64,000 bases of DNA from Paracidovorax wautersii (GTDB lineage: Bacteria; Pseudomonadota; Gammaproteobacteria; Burkholderiales; Burkholderiaceae_C). This document shows, piece after piece, positions 9,180 to 17,004 of this stretch. Location: the NCBI RefSeq assembly GCF_031453675.1, contig NZ_JAVIZX010000001.1, positions 1,054,001 through 1,118,000 of the forward strand. The letters are read 5' to 3'. The translations under genes and the position numbers were made by a program. The first letter of the stretch is position 1. Each line of letters opens with the position of its first letter. The notes beneath the pieces are model-generated. The model was not told the DNA's origin and ran no database searches. It saw only the letters and a list, made by a program, of their open reading frames with translations.

Positions 9180-9935
9180 TTGGACAAAGCGGCGAAAGTA
9201 GCAATCGTGACCGGCGGTAGCCGGGGCATCGGCGCGGCCACCGCGCTGCTGGCCGCGCGCCAGGGGTGGGCCGTGGCCGTCAACTACGCGCAGCAGGCCG
9301 GCGCGGCCGAGGCCGTGGTGCGGCAGATCCGCGAGGCGGGCGGCACCGCCATCGCCGTGCAGGGCGACGTGGCCGTCGAGGCCGATGTGGTCGCCCTGTT
9401 CGAGAGCGTGGACCGGCAGCTGGGCCGCGTGACCGCCCTGGTCAACAACGCTGGCGTGGTGGCCCCGCCGGCGCGCGTGGACGAGGTGACCGCCGAGCGC
9501 CTGCGCCGCCTCTTCGACATCAACGTGCTGGGCAGCTTCTTCTGCGCCCGCGAAGCCGTCAAACGCATGAGCACGAAACACGGCGGCGCGGGCGGCAGCA
9601 TCGTCAACGTGTCCAGCGCGGCGGCGCGCCTGGGCTCGGCCCACCAGTATGTGGACTACGCGGCCACCAAGGGCGCGATCGACACGCTGACCATCGGCCT
9701 GGCGCGCGAGGTCGCAGCCGAGGGCATCCGCGTGAACGCGGTGCGCCCGGGCGTGATCGACACCGACATCCACGCCAGCGGTGGCCTGCCCGACCGCGTG
9801 CGCGACCTGGCGCCCAAGATCCCCATGGGCCGCGGCGGCACGGCCGAGGAAGTGGCCGAAGCCATCGTCTGGCTGATGGGCGACGCCTCGCCCTTCACCA
9901 CCATGGCGCTGGTGGATATCTCTGGAGCCCTCTGA
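9180..9935 (+). CDS. SDR family oxidoreductase
   Basis: NAD(P)-dependent short-chain dehydrogenase of 251 aa. Counting from the start, the cofactor motif TGGSRGIG is at 11-18, NNAG at 89-92, Ser146, and YAATK with Tyr160 and Lys164. The chosen start is TTG at 9180 because AGGAGA (9168-9173) lies six bases upstream and homology begins there; an in-frame ATG at 9153 is possible. The stop overlaps the ATG of the marC gene (TGATG), so translation of the two is likely coupled. It resembles 3-ketoacyl-ACP reductase and glucose dehydrogenase relatives; the substrate is unknown. Confidence 0.88.
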   Translation: MDKAAKVAIVTGGSRGIGAATALLAARQGWAVAVNYAQQAGAAEAVVRQIREAGGTAIAVQGDVAVEADVVALFESVDRQLGRVTALVNNAGVVAPPARVDEVTAERLRRLFDINVLGSFFCAREAVKRMSTKHGGAGGSIVNVSSAAARLGSAHQYVDYAATKGAIDTLTIGLAREVAAEGIRVNAVRPGVIDTDIHASGGLPDRVRDLAPKIPMGRGGTAEEVAEAIVWLMGDASPFTTMALVDISGAL

Positions 9936-10571
9936 TGGAATCGCTCAAGCCCCTGATCGCCCTGCTGGCCATCGTCAACCCGCTGGCCATCGTGCCCTTC
10001 TTTCATCCACTACACGGCCGGCTTCTCGTCGGCCGAGCGGCGCCGCACCATCCAGGTGGCGGCCTTCAGCGCGTTCTGCGTGATCGCCGCCTGCGCGCTG
10101 CTGGGCCTGCAGATCCTGGCGTTCTTCAACATCTCGCTGCAGAGCTTTCAGGTGGGCGGCGGCATGCTGCTCTTGATCAGCGCGCTGAACATGCTGAACG
10201 CCCAGCCGGCCGAAGCCAAGCCGCTGACCAACGAGCTGGAAGAAGGCGCCGAAAAGGCCGCGCAGGGCGACAGCATCGCCGTGGTGCCGCTCACCATTCC
10301 GCTGCTGACCGGGCCGGCCAGCATGTCCACCGTGGTGATCTACGCCGACCGCGCACAGACCTTCTGGCAGCACGCCGCGCTGGTGGGCTACGGCGTGGTC
10401 ATCGCCGTGGCCACGGCGCTGTGCTTTGCGCTGGCCGACCCCATCGCCCGCGTGCTGGGCAAGACCGGCATCAACGTGATGACGCGGCTCATGGGGCTGA
10501 TCCTCGCCGCGCTGGCCGTGGAGGTGATGGCCGACGGGCTGGGCAAGCTGTTCCCCATCCTGGCGAGGTGA
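9935..10571 (+). pseudogene. MarC family integral membrane protein, apparent frameshift
   Basis: UPF0056/MarC proteins have about six transmembrane helices and no settled function. Translation from the ATG at 9935 gives MESLKPLIALLAIVNPLAIV, a typical MarC start. The frame then shifts within TTCTTTCATC: the rest of the protein, with LLLISALNMLNAQPAEAK and the C-terminus GLGKLFPILAR, lies one frame on. Removing one T at 10001-10003 restores an intact protein of about 211 aa. It may be an assembly error or a genuine lesion. The start overlaps the SDR stop and the end overlaps the creB ribosome site. Confidence 0.85.
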
Positions 10572-10576
10572 ACCGC

Positions 10577-11263
10577 GTGAGCGCGCGCCTGCTGCTGCTG
10601 GAGGACGACCCCGCCATCGCCCGCACGGTGGCGTACGCGCTGGAGCGCGAGGGCCTGGCCGTCGTCCACAGCCTGTTGCTGCGCGATGCGCGCGAGCAGC
10701 TGCAGCGCCACCCCTTCGACCTGCTGGTGCTGGACGTGGGCCTGCCCGACGGCAACGGCCTGGACCTGCTGCGCGAACTGCGCCAGGGCCAGCGCACCAC
10801 GCCCGTGCTGGTGCTCAGCGCCCAGGGCGAGGAGATCGACCGCGTGCTGGGCCTGGAGCTGGGCGCGGACGACTACCTGCCCAAGCCCTTCAGCCCGCGT
10901 GAGCTGGCAGCGCGGGTCAAGGCGCTGCTGCGCCGCGCCGCGCTTCCCGCCGCATCGCCCGGGCCAGCCCGCAGCGGCGGCGCCTTCCGTGACGACGCCG
11001 CGGGCCAGCGGATCTACCTGCATGGGCAGGCCCTGGCGCTGACGCGGCGCGAGTACCGCCTGCTGTCGTGCCTGCTCGCAGGTGCCGGCCGCATCCACGC
11101 CCGCGACAGCCTGCTCGCCGCCGCCTGGGGCGACGACAGCGAGAGCACCGACCGCACGGTGGACACCCACATCAAGACCCTGCGCGCCAAGCTGCGCGAG
11201 GCCGACCCGGCGCGCGAGTACATCAGCACCCACCGCGGCATGGGCTATTCCATTGACTTGTGA
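10577..11263 (+). CDS. creB: Response regulator CreB (OmpR family)
   Basis: DNA-binding response regulator of the CreBC system, which in enterobacteria responds to carbon source and fermentation state and in Aeromonas controls beta-lactamases. About 228 aa. The receiver domain has the acidic pair in LLEDDP, phospho-acceptor Asp53 in LDVGLPDG and Lys103 in LPKPFSP. A winged-helix effector domain ends ISTHRGMGYSIDL. GTG at 10577 is chosen because GAGGTGA sits 7 bases upstream; another GTG at 10568 is possible. The partner kinase gene creC follows after a repeat copy, and creD lies 2 kb on. Confidence 0.9.
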   Translation: MSARLLLLEDDPAIARTVAYALEREGLAVVHSLLLRDAREQLQRHPFDLLVLDVGLPDGNGLDLLRELRQGQRTTPVLVLSAQGEEIDRVLGLELGADDYLPKPFSPRELAARVKALLRRAALPAASPGPARSGGAFRDDAAGQRIYLHGQALALTRREYRLLSCLLAGAGRIHARDSLLAAAWGDDSESTDRTVDTHIKTLRAKLREADPAREYISTHRGMGYSIDL

Positions 11264-11327
11264 TTTCATGCCAAATCAGCCTCTAGCGCCCACCCAGTAA
11301 GCGCCAATAGCTATTCTTTTAGAAGCA
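11264..11327 (-). repeat. Dispersed palindromic repeat, copy 3
   Basis: Fills the 67-bp creB-creC gap. It reads CCAAATCAGCCTCTAGCGCC, then AGTAAGCGCCAATAGCTATT and a T-rich tail, the reverse orientation of the copy at 61000. Within one operon it could act as a processing or attenuating hairpin. Confidence 0.8.
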
Positions 11328-11330
11328 TCC

Positions 11331-12776
11331 ATGCGCCTCGGCATCCGCCTGCTTTTCGCCTTCTTCCTCATCAACGGCATTGCCGCGTTCTTCGTGCTGC
11401 GCGTGTTCACCGCCGAGATCAAGCCCAGCGTGCGCGAGGTGATGGAGGACATGATGGTGGACACCGCCAACATCCTGGCCGAGCTGGCCAGCGACGACCT
11501 GGCCGCCGGGCGGCTGGGCGCGCAGGCCCCCGGCGCGCCTGAAAGCGCCTTCGCCCGCCACGTGCGCAACTACGCCAGCCGGCCCATCGACGCCGCCATC
11601 TGGGGCCTGTCCAAGCAGACGCTGGACTTCCGCATCTACGTGACGGACGCGGCCGGCAAGGTGGTCTTCGACAGCGAGCGCAAGGCCGTGGGCGACGACT
11701 ACTCCCAGTGGCGCGACGTGGCCCGCACCCTGCGCGGCGAGTACGGCGCACGCGCCTCGCGCGACGTGGAAACGGACGACACTTCGGGTGTGATGTACGT
11801 GGCCGCGCCGGTGCGGGTGGACGGCCGCATCGCCGGCGTGCTCACCGTGGCCAAGCCCACGCGCACCGTGCAGCGCTTCATCGACCGCGCGGAACGCAAG
11901 GTGCTCAAGGGCGGCCTGCTGCTGCTGGCGCTGTCGGCCCTGGTGGGCATGGCGGTCACGGTGTGGACGGTGTGGCACGTGCGCCGCCTGCGCGACTACG
12001 CCCTGAGCGTGCAGGCGCCCGGCGACGCCATGGCCCCGCCCCCGCCCGTGCCGCAGGTGCCGGGCGAGCTGGGCGACCTGGCCCGCGCCATGGACCGCAT
12101 GCGCGAGCGCCTGCAGGGCCGCGACTACATCGAGGGCTACGTGCGCGCCCTGACCCACGAGCTGAAAAGCCCCGTGGCCGCCATTCGCGGCGCCGGCGAG
12201 CTGCTGCAGGACGAGCTGCCTGCGGCCGACCGCGCCGCGTTCGCCACCCAGGTGGTGGAGCAGAGCGAGCGCCTGCAGCGCCTCATCGACCGGCTGCTGG
12301 AACTGAGCAAGCTGGAACAGCGCCAGCACGCCGAGGCCGCCGCGGTCCCCGTCGCGCTGCGCGACTGCGCCGAGCGGGCCGTGCAGCAGTGCAGCGCCCG
12401 GGCCCGGCAGCGCGGCGTGGCACTGGCCCTCAGCGGCGAGGGCGCCAGCGGCCCCTGGGAGGCCGACCTGGCCACCCTGGCCATCGGCAACCTGCTGGAC
12501 AACGCCATCGATTTCTCGCCCGCCGGCGGCACGGTGCGCGTGCACTTGGACGGCGCTACGGTCACGGTGCAGGACGAAGGCCCGGGCGTGCCCGACTACG
12601 CCCTGGCCCGGCTGGGCGAACGCTTCTTCACCACCGCGCGGCCGGACGGCACGCGCAGCGGCTCGGGCCTGGGCCTGGCCATCGTGCAGCGGGTGATGGC
12701 GCTGCACGGCGGCAGCCTAGCCGTCGAGAACGGGGCGCCCGGACTGCGCGCCAGCCTGCACTGGCCATGCGCCTGA
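11331..12776 (+). CDS. creC: Two-component sensor histidine kinase CreC
   Basis: Inner membrane sensor kinase, 481 aa. TM1 is at about 7-25. The periplasmic sensor segment includes KPSVREVMEDMMVDTANILA, closely like E. coli CreC, and YVTDAAGKVVFDS. TM2 is about 194-213, followed by HAMP, the H-box ALTHELKSPVAAIRG with His276, N-box GNLLDNAIDF and a G-box SGSGLGLAIV. Its order creB-creC and closeness to creD support the assignment. It would phosphorylate CreB Asp53. The signal sensed is unresolved even in E. coli. Confidence 0.92.
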   Translation: MRLGIRLLFAFFLINGIAAFFVLRVFTAEIKPSVREVMEDMMVDTANILAELASDDLAAGRLGAQAPGAPESAFARHVRNYASRPIDAAIWGLSKQTLDFRIYVTDAAGKVVFDSERKAVGDDYSQWRDVARTLRGEYGARASRDVETDDTSGVMYVAAPVRVDGRIAGVLTVAKPTRTVQRFIDRAERKVLKGGLLLLALSALVGMAVTVWTVWHVRRLRDYALSVQAPGDAMAPPPPVPQVPGELGDLARAMDRMRERLQGRDYIEGYVRALTHELKSPVAAIRGAGELLQDELPAADRAAFATQVVEQSERLQRLIDRLLELSKLEQRQHAEAAAVPVALRDCAERAVQQCSARARQRGVALALSGEGASGPWEADLATLAIGNLLDNAIDFSPAGGTVRVHLDGATVTVQDEGPGVPDYALARLGERFFTTARPDGTRSGSGLGLAIVQRVMALHGGSLAVENGAPGLRASLHWPCA

Positions 12777-12807
12777 GCGCAGGCCCCCGCACACCGGAGC
12801 CGCGCGC

Positions 12808-13215
12808 ATGATCGATCACGCGGGCATCCACGTCACCGACCTGGCGCGCAGCCAGGCGTTCTACACGCAGGTGCTGAAGACGCTGGGCCACGGCATCTGC
12901 CAGGAGCTACCGGACGCCGTGGGCTACGGTCCCCAGCCGCCGTCGCCGGGCGACGATCCGGGCGGCGGGTTCTGGATCGCCCAGGCCCCGCCGTTCGTTC
13001 CGCGCAGCCACGTGGCCTTTCGCGCCCGCGATGCAGAGCAGGGGCGCGCCTTTCACCGCGCGGCGCTGGCGGCCGGCGGCACCGACAACGGGGCGCCGGG
13101 GCTGCGCCCCCAGTACCACGCTGGGTGCTACGCGGCGTTCGTACTGGATCCGGACGGCTACAACATCGAGGCGGTCTGGCACGGGGCGGCCGGTCCGGCG
13201 CCAGCCGCCGGGTAA
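12808..13215 (+). CDS. VOC family (glyoxalase/dioxygenase fold) protein
   Basis: Single-domain vicinal oxygen chelate protein of 135 aa. It starts MIDHAGIHVTDLARSQAFYT, with the first metal His in HAGIHV. A second His is in SHVAFRA, and the C-terminal FVLDPDGYNIEAVWH contains the conserved Glu ligand. Such proteins include glyoxalase I-like, lactoylglutathione lyase-like and resistance proteins. The substrate cannot be told from sequence. It is inserted between creC and creD on the same strand, starting 31 bases after creC, so it may be read with creBC. Confidence 0.87.
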   Translation: MIDHAGIHVTDLARSQAFYTQVLKTLGHGICQELPDAVGYGPQPPSPGDDPGGGFWIAQAPPFVPRSHVAFRARDAEQGRAFHRAALAAGGTDNGAPGLRPQYHAGCYAAFVLDPDGYNIEAVWHGAAGPAPAAG

Positions 13216-13232
13216 GGCGGCCGCACCGCCAC

Positions 13233-13268
13233 TTCACGCCCGCCTCACAAACTTCATTTCCCTCTCAC
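13233..13268 (+). promoter_or_regulatory. Tandem CreB-binding (cre) boxes upstream of creD
   Basis: The known cre tag is TTCAC-N6-TTCAC. Here TTCAC-N6-CTCAC (13233-13248) is followed by TTCAT-N6-CTCAC (13253-13268). The pentamers repeat at spacings of 11, 9 and 11 bases, near helical periodicity. The position upstream of creD matches the E. coli regulon. This is a pattern match only. Confidence 0.6.
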
Positions 13269-13319
13269 CCTCGGTGAGAACACTGCCCCTCCATGAACCA
13301 CCCCTGGAGGAGCAGTCCC

Positions 13320-14756
13320 TTGAAACACCCCTTATTCACCAAGATCGCCGCGCTGGCGGTCATCGCCGCCCTGCTGCTGTTCGGCCTGGGCCTCGTCGAG
13401 GACGTGGTGCGCGACCGCCAGCGCTACCGCACCGAGGCCACCCGCAGCGTGGCGCAGAGCCTGGCCGGGCCGCAGACGCTGCTAGGGCCCTTCATGCACA
13501 GCGCCTGCGTGGAGAGCTGGGACGAAACCGTCGGCACCGGCGCCGACCGCCGCAGCGTGGAGCGGCGGCGCGAGTTTCTGCTGACCGCCATGCCCGAGCA
13601 GCTGCAGGTGCGCACGGCGGCCGTGATGGAAGAGCGGGCACGTGGCCTGCACAAGGTGAACGCCTACACGCTCAAGGCCCACCTCACAGCGCATTGGGCC
13701 GACCTGTCGGACCTGCGGGCCGAGACGACGGTCAAGGGCTCGCGCATGCAGTGCGGCGCACCGATCCTGATGGTGTCCGTGGGCGACGCGCGGGGCATCC
13801 GCACGGCGCAGCTTCAGGTCGGCGGGCAGGCAATGGCGCTCAAGCCCGGCACCTTCCATCCGCTCTATACCCGCGGCCTGCATGCCGCACTGCCCGAGGC
13901 CCTGCGCGACCAGCGCGGCGGGGTGACCGCCGACCTCGACCTGGAACTGGTCGGCACCGAGCGGCTCGCCATCGTGCCGCTGGGCGGCACCACCGACGTG
14001 CAGATGCAAAGCGGCTGGCCGCATCCGTCGTTCTCGGGCCGCTTCCTGCCGTCCGAGCGCGAATGGGGGGCGGAAGGCTTCACCGCCCGGTGGCGCCTCT
14101 CGTCGCTGGCCACCACGGCGCAGCAGGACGTGGCGGCCGGCCGCCGCATCTGCGAGCCCGGCGCCGCCGTGCCGGCCAGCTATGACGACGGCGAGGGCGA
14201 ACGCACCGCCCCCGAGGCGGCGCAGCGCGGCTGCACCGACAGCTTCAGCGTGGGCTTTGTCGATCCGGTGAACCCGTATTCGCTCTCCGACCGAGCGACC
14301 AAATACGGCGTGCTCTTCATCGCGCTCACCTTCGTGGCCGTGGGCCTGTTCGAGCTGATGAAGAAGCTGCGCGTGCACCCCGTGCAGTACCTGCTGATGG
14401 GCAGCGCGCTGTGCAGCTTCTTCCTGCTGCTGGTGAGCCTGTCGGAACACCTGTCTTTCGGCCTGTCCTATGCCCTGGCGGCCGGCGGGTGCGTGTTGCT
14501 GCTGGCCTATTACGCCAGCCACATGCTGGGGGGCGTCCTGCGCGGCATCCCCTTCGGACTGGGCATCGGCCTGCTGTACGGCCTGCTGTATGTGCTGCTG
14601 CAGCTGGAGCAGACGGCGCTGGTGGTGGGCGCGATCGCGCTGTTCCTGGTGCTGGGCGCGGTGATGGTGCTGACCCGCAAGGTCAACTGGTACGGGCTGG
14701 CGCCGCAGCGCGGTGCGCCGGCCGCTGCGGCCACCACGGCGCAGGAGGCTTCTTGA
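13320..14756 (+). CDS. creD: Inner membrane protein CreD
   Basis: CreD is the main CreB-regulated membrane protein in E. coli; it affects envelope integrity and colicin E2 tolerance, and its mechanism is unknown. 478 aa. TM1 is near the N-terminus (KIAALAVIAALLLFGLGLVE), followed by a large periplasmic domain and a C-terminal bundle of about five helices from residue 320, with LTFVAVGLFELMKKLRVHP. I choose TTG at 13320: it gives the family start MKHPLF and has GGAGGAG at 13306-13312, whereas an ATG 27 bases upstream has no ribosome site. The stop overlaps the next start. Confidence 0.9.
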   Translation: MKHPLFTKIAALAVIAALLLFGLGLVEDVVRDRQRYRTEATRSVAQSLAGPQTLLGPFMHSACVESWDETVGTGADRRSVERRREFLLTAMPEQLQVRTAAVMEERARGLHKVNAYTLKAHLTAHWADLSDLRAETTVKGSRMQCGAPILMVSVGDARGIRTAQLQVGGQAMALKPGTFHPLYTRGLHAALPEALRDQRGGVTADLDLELVGTERLAIVPLGGTTDVQMQSGWPHPSFSGRFLPSEREWGAEGFTARWRLSSLATTAQQDVAAGRRICEPGAAVPASYDDGEGERTAPEAAQRGCTDSFSVGFVDPVNPYSLSDRATKYGVLFIALTFVAVGLFELMKKLRVHPVQYLLMGSALCSFFLLLVSLSEHLSFGLSYALAAGGCVLLLAYYASHMLGGVLRGIPFGLGIGLLYGLLYVLLQLEQTALVVGAIALFLVLGAVMVLTRKVNWYGLAPQRGAPAAAATTAQEAS

Positions 14757-15064
14757 TGGAAGGCCATCCCACGAACGCCGGAGCGACCCGTAGAGCATCC
14801 CGCGGCAGCCAGCGCGGGCTGCCGCCGGGCACCGGCCCTGCCCTGTCGCTGGCGGAAGCGCAGCGGGTGCAGCACTACCAAGACCGGCTGGAGCAGGCCC
14901 TGCAGGCGAGGGACCGCGCGGCGCTGCGGCGCGCCAAGCAGGACGTGCTGCAGGCGGCCTATCTGCGGCAGCAGCAGCCCGCGACGCCGGCCTTGCGCAC
15001 CGCTCTGCGCCGGCTGTCGTGGTGGATGGCCGGCATGCGCCTGTCGCGCGACCCGCTGGGCTGA
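14756..15064 (+). CDS. Small hypothetical protein coupled to creD
   Basis: Unrecognised cytosolic protein of 102 aa. Its ATG overlaps the creD stop (TGATG), so translation is probably coupled. The N-terminal 30 residues are low-complexity and basic. The middle is a predicted amphipathic helix (SLAEAQRVQHYQDRLEQALQ) rich in Arg, Gln and Ala. The C-terminus has LSWWMAGMRLSRDPLG. No domain, signal or membrane segment is seen. The tight coupling suggests a role alongside CreD. Confidence 0.72.
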   Translation: MEGHPTNAGATRRASRGSQRGLPPGTGPALSLAEAQRVQHYQDRLEQALQARDRAALRRAKQDVLQAAYLRQQQPATPALRTALRRLSWWMAGMRLSRDPLG

Positions 15065-15089
15065 GCGGCCAGGAGCCAAAGGCCCTGCG

Positions 15090-15605
15090 TCAGGCCGCGA
15101 CGGGCTGGCGCTCGTGCGCCGCGTGTTCGTCGTCGCCACTGGAGCAGGCGCCGCCGCAACCCTGGATCAGGTCGTCAGGCAGCGCGGCGGGGGCGTTCAC
15201 GATGCCGGTCACGGGGTCGAACCCCGCCCGGCGCAGATGCAGGGCCAGGGCCGCATCCATGCTCTGGGTGTGCTGTGGGAACCAGATCGCCAGTTCGGAG
15301 GCCATGCCCCGAAGCACATCGAGCTCGCCCTGCTCGGCCCGCTGCGTGCCTTCGCGCATCACCTGCAGCACCACCTTGTGCTGCAGGCTGTGGCAGTTGC
15401 TGGACGCGAAGCGGGTCGCCTGCATCCAGCGGTCTTCCTGGCCGAAGTGGCCTTCGGTGTGTTCCACCAGGGCTTTCCAGGCGTCCAGCAGGTGGGCGTC
15501 GTCCGCACGTTCGACGGCCTCCAGCAGTTGCACGAACTCCTGGTGCGTGTCGTCCATGAGCGGCAGGTCCAGTGCCAGACCGTCGGACCATTCGAGTGCG
15601 GCCAT
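15090..15605 (-). CDS. Bacteriohemerythrin
   Basis: Oxygen-binding diiron protein of 171 aa. All ligand motifs of hemerythrin are present: His21, HxxxE (His53, Glu57), HxxxH (His72, His76) and HxxxxD (His112, Asp117). Such proteins buffer, store or sense oxygen, or feed aerotaxis. Compared with a standard 130-residue domain it has an extra C-terminal tail with CGGAC and several His/Asp residues. The start at 15605 is preceded by AAGGGA; an upstream ATG is possible. It converges with the creD operon. Confidence 0.9.
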   Translation of the reverse strand: MAALEWSDGLALDLPLMDDTHQEFVQLLEAVERADDAHLLDAWKALVEHTEGHFGQEDRWMQATRFASSNCHSLQHKVVLQVMREGTQRAEQGELDVLRGMASELAIWFPQHTQSMDAALALHLRRAGFDPVTGIVNAPAALPDDLIQGCGGACSSGDDEHAAHERQPVAA

Positions 15606-15740
15606 ATCCATTCCCTTCATCAGCCAAGGCAAAACAGCGCCGTCGCGCGGCGAGGGGCCAGCTTACGAAGGCGTGCGCTCCCAGGCTTTGACGCAGGTCA
15701 TGAAGCCATGGCCGGCGCGGCTCTGGCAAACCGCGCGGGC

Positions 15741-15772
15741 CAAGAAAAAGGGCCCTGCAGTGCAGGGCCCCC
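15741..15772 (-). terminator. Rho-independent terminator
   Basis: GGGCCCTGCA and TGCAGGGCCC form a 10-bp stem with a one-base loop (in practice a slightly shorter stem and 3-base loop). On the minus strand it is followed by a run of T. It ends transcription of the Cys-repeat protein gene upstream. Confidence 0.8.
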
Positions 15773-15858
15773 GAGGGCGCGGTCGATGGTCGCCGCAGCG
15801 TCAGCTTTTCGAGTTCTCAAAAGATGGCTGTATCAGACCATCGCGTTGCCAATAGGGA

Positions 15859-16437
15859 TTACTGGCCGTACATGCGCTTGGCGTCGGCAACGCACTTGTC
15901 CTTGGCGTCACCGTTCATGGTGTCGCAGCGTTCCTTGGCGGCCTTGTAGTCGGCTTCACGCTTTTCTGCGGAAGCGTCCTTCTTGGCTTCAGCCACCTTG
16001 GCCTGCTGCTTGGCGGGGTCGTCCGTCGGCGTGGCGGCGGTACGTGCCACCTTGGCGTCTTCCTTGGCCTTCACTTGAGCGGCCTTGGCGTCCTTCTGGC
16101 ACACGTTCTTGGCGTCGCCGGTCAGGTCGTCGCACTTTTCCTTGGCGACATCGTAGGCAGCGTTGGCGCGGGCATCAGCCACCTTCTCGTTGGCCTTGGC
16201 GCTGGGCTTGTACTGGGCTTCCAGTTCGGCCTTGGCGACGTTCTCGGCGCCCTTGGCTTCCTTCTGGCAGACGTCCTTGGCGTTGCCGCTCATGCCGTCG
16301 CACTTGGCCTTGGCGGCCTTGTAGTCGGCAGAGATGCGGTCCTTGGCAGCGCTGTGCTCTTCCTTGGTCATGGCCATGCCGGAGGTAGCCATCAGGCCGG
16401 CGATTGCGAGAGCGAGCAGGTTACGGGTGTGCTTCAT
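15859..16437 (-). CDS. Exported protein with three Cys-X10-Cys modules
   Basis: Unassigned secreted or periplasmic protein of 192 aa. A clear signal peptide (MKHTRNLLALAIAGLMATSG, cleaved near residue 22) precedes a highly charged Ala/Lys/Asp-rich helical chain. A module with the pattern AKxxCDxxxGxAKxxCxxxAK occurs three times, with Cys pairs at 46/57, 102/113 and 171/182, each exactly ten residues apart. Each pair could form a disulfide-locked helical hairpin in the periplasm. GAGGAGA precedes the ATG. I recall similar proteins in Burkholderiales labelled hypothetical or TolA-like. The neighbouring CsbD gene suggests a stress context. Confidence 0.8.
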   Translation of the reverse strand: MKHTRNLLALAIAGLMATSGMAMTKEEHSAAKDRISADYKAAKAKCDGMSGNAKDVCQKEAKGAENVAKAELEAQYKPSAKANEKVADARANAAYDVAKEKCDDLTGDAKNVCQKDAKAAQVKAKEDAKVARTAATPTDDPAKQQAKVAEAKKDASAEKREADYKAAKERCDTMNGDAKDKCVADAKRMYGQ

Positions 16438-16529
16438 GGAAATTCTCCTCGGATTGTCAAAAGGGGGTTTCTTGCGCCGCTGGCCCAAGCCGGCGGCCTG
16501 TTGTTCTGGGGGACCGGAACGTGTCCGTG

Positions 16530-16748
16530 TCAGTTGTCGAAACGGAAGTCGGGGTGGCGGGCCTGCCAGTCCTTGAGCTGCTTTTCCGCCTCGTCCTTGG
16601 CGATGCCCTGGCGCTCTTGCAGCTTGCCCAGGAACTGGTCACGCTTGCCGGCGATCACGTCGAGGTCGTCGTCGGTCATCTTGCCCCACTGTTCCTTGAT
16701 CTTGCCGGTGAACTGCTTCCAGTTGCCCTTGATGCGGTCTTCGTTCAT
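16530..16748 (-). CDS. CsbD family general stress protein
   Basis: Small soluble protein of 72 aa. It begins MNEDRIKGNWKQFTGKIKEQ, the CsbD family hallmark, and continues with WGKMTDDDLDVIAGKRDQ. CsbD-like proteins (including E. coli YjbJ) are abundant under stress and in stationary phase, with unknown biochemical role. The start at 16748 has GAGGAG upstream. It is transcribed in the same direction as the Cys-repeat protein, 92 bp upstream of it, and the two may be co-expressed. Confidence 0.9.
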   Translation of the reverse strand: MNEDRIKGNWKQFTGKIKEQWGKMTDDDLDVIAGKRDQFLGKLQERQGIAKDEAEKQLKDWQARHPDFRFDN

Positions 16749-16930
16749 GTTGACTCCTCTACGGGTGCGATGTCTCGCCTTCACTGTCCTGCTGGTGGGC
16801 AGGACGCCTAGTTGCGAGGCGATGGAAGAACTGTAGGCAGGGCCCCCGGCGCCCGCCGTAGGTGGCGTGACGCAGGCGGCGTCAGCCCCCGCCTACCTCG
16901 CCGCGTAGGCTGGGGCGCCGCTGGCAAGGC

Positions 16931-16960
16931 AAAAAAAAGACGTGCCCGAAGGCACGTCTT
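16931..16960 (-). terminator. Rho-independent terminator after the PAPS-reductase-like gene
   Basis: AGACGTGCC and GGCACGTCT form a stem with a CGAA loop. A run of eight A on the plus strand becomes a T tract on the minus strand. It lies 45 bp past the stop at 17005. Confidence 0.85.
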
Positions 16961-17004
16961 TGGTGGGGTGCAATAGGCGCGAAACGCGCCTGGAGGGGCG
17001 GCTC

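Noticed and set aside
9266-10570. Long open frame across the SDR and marC genes leading into creB
   Set aside because: Upstream of 10577 the translation is low-complexity Arg/Ala/Gly typical of a shifted frame in GC-rich DNA; only the creB part is real.
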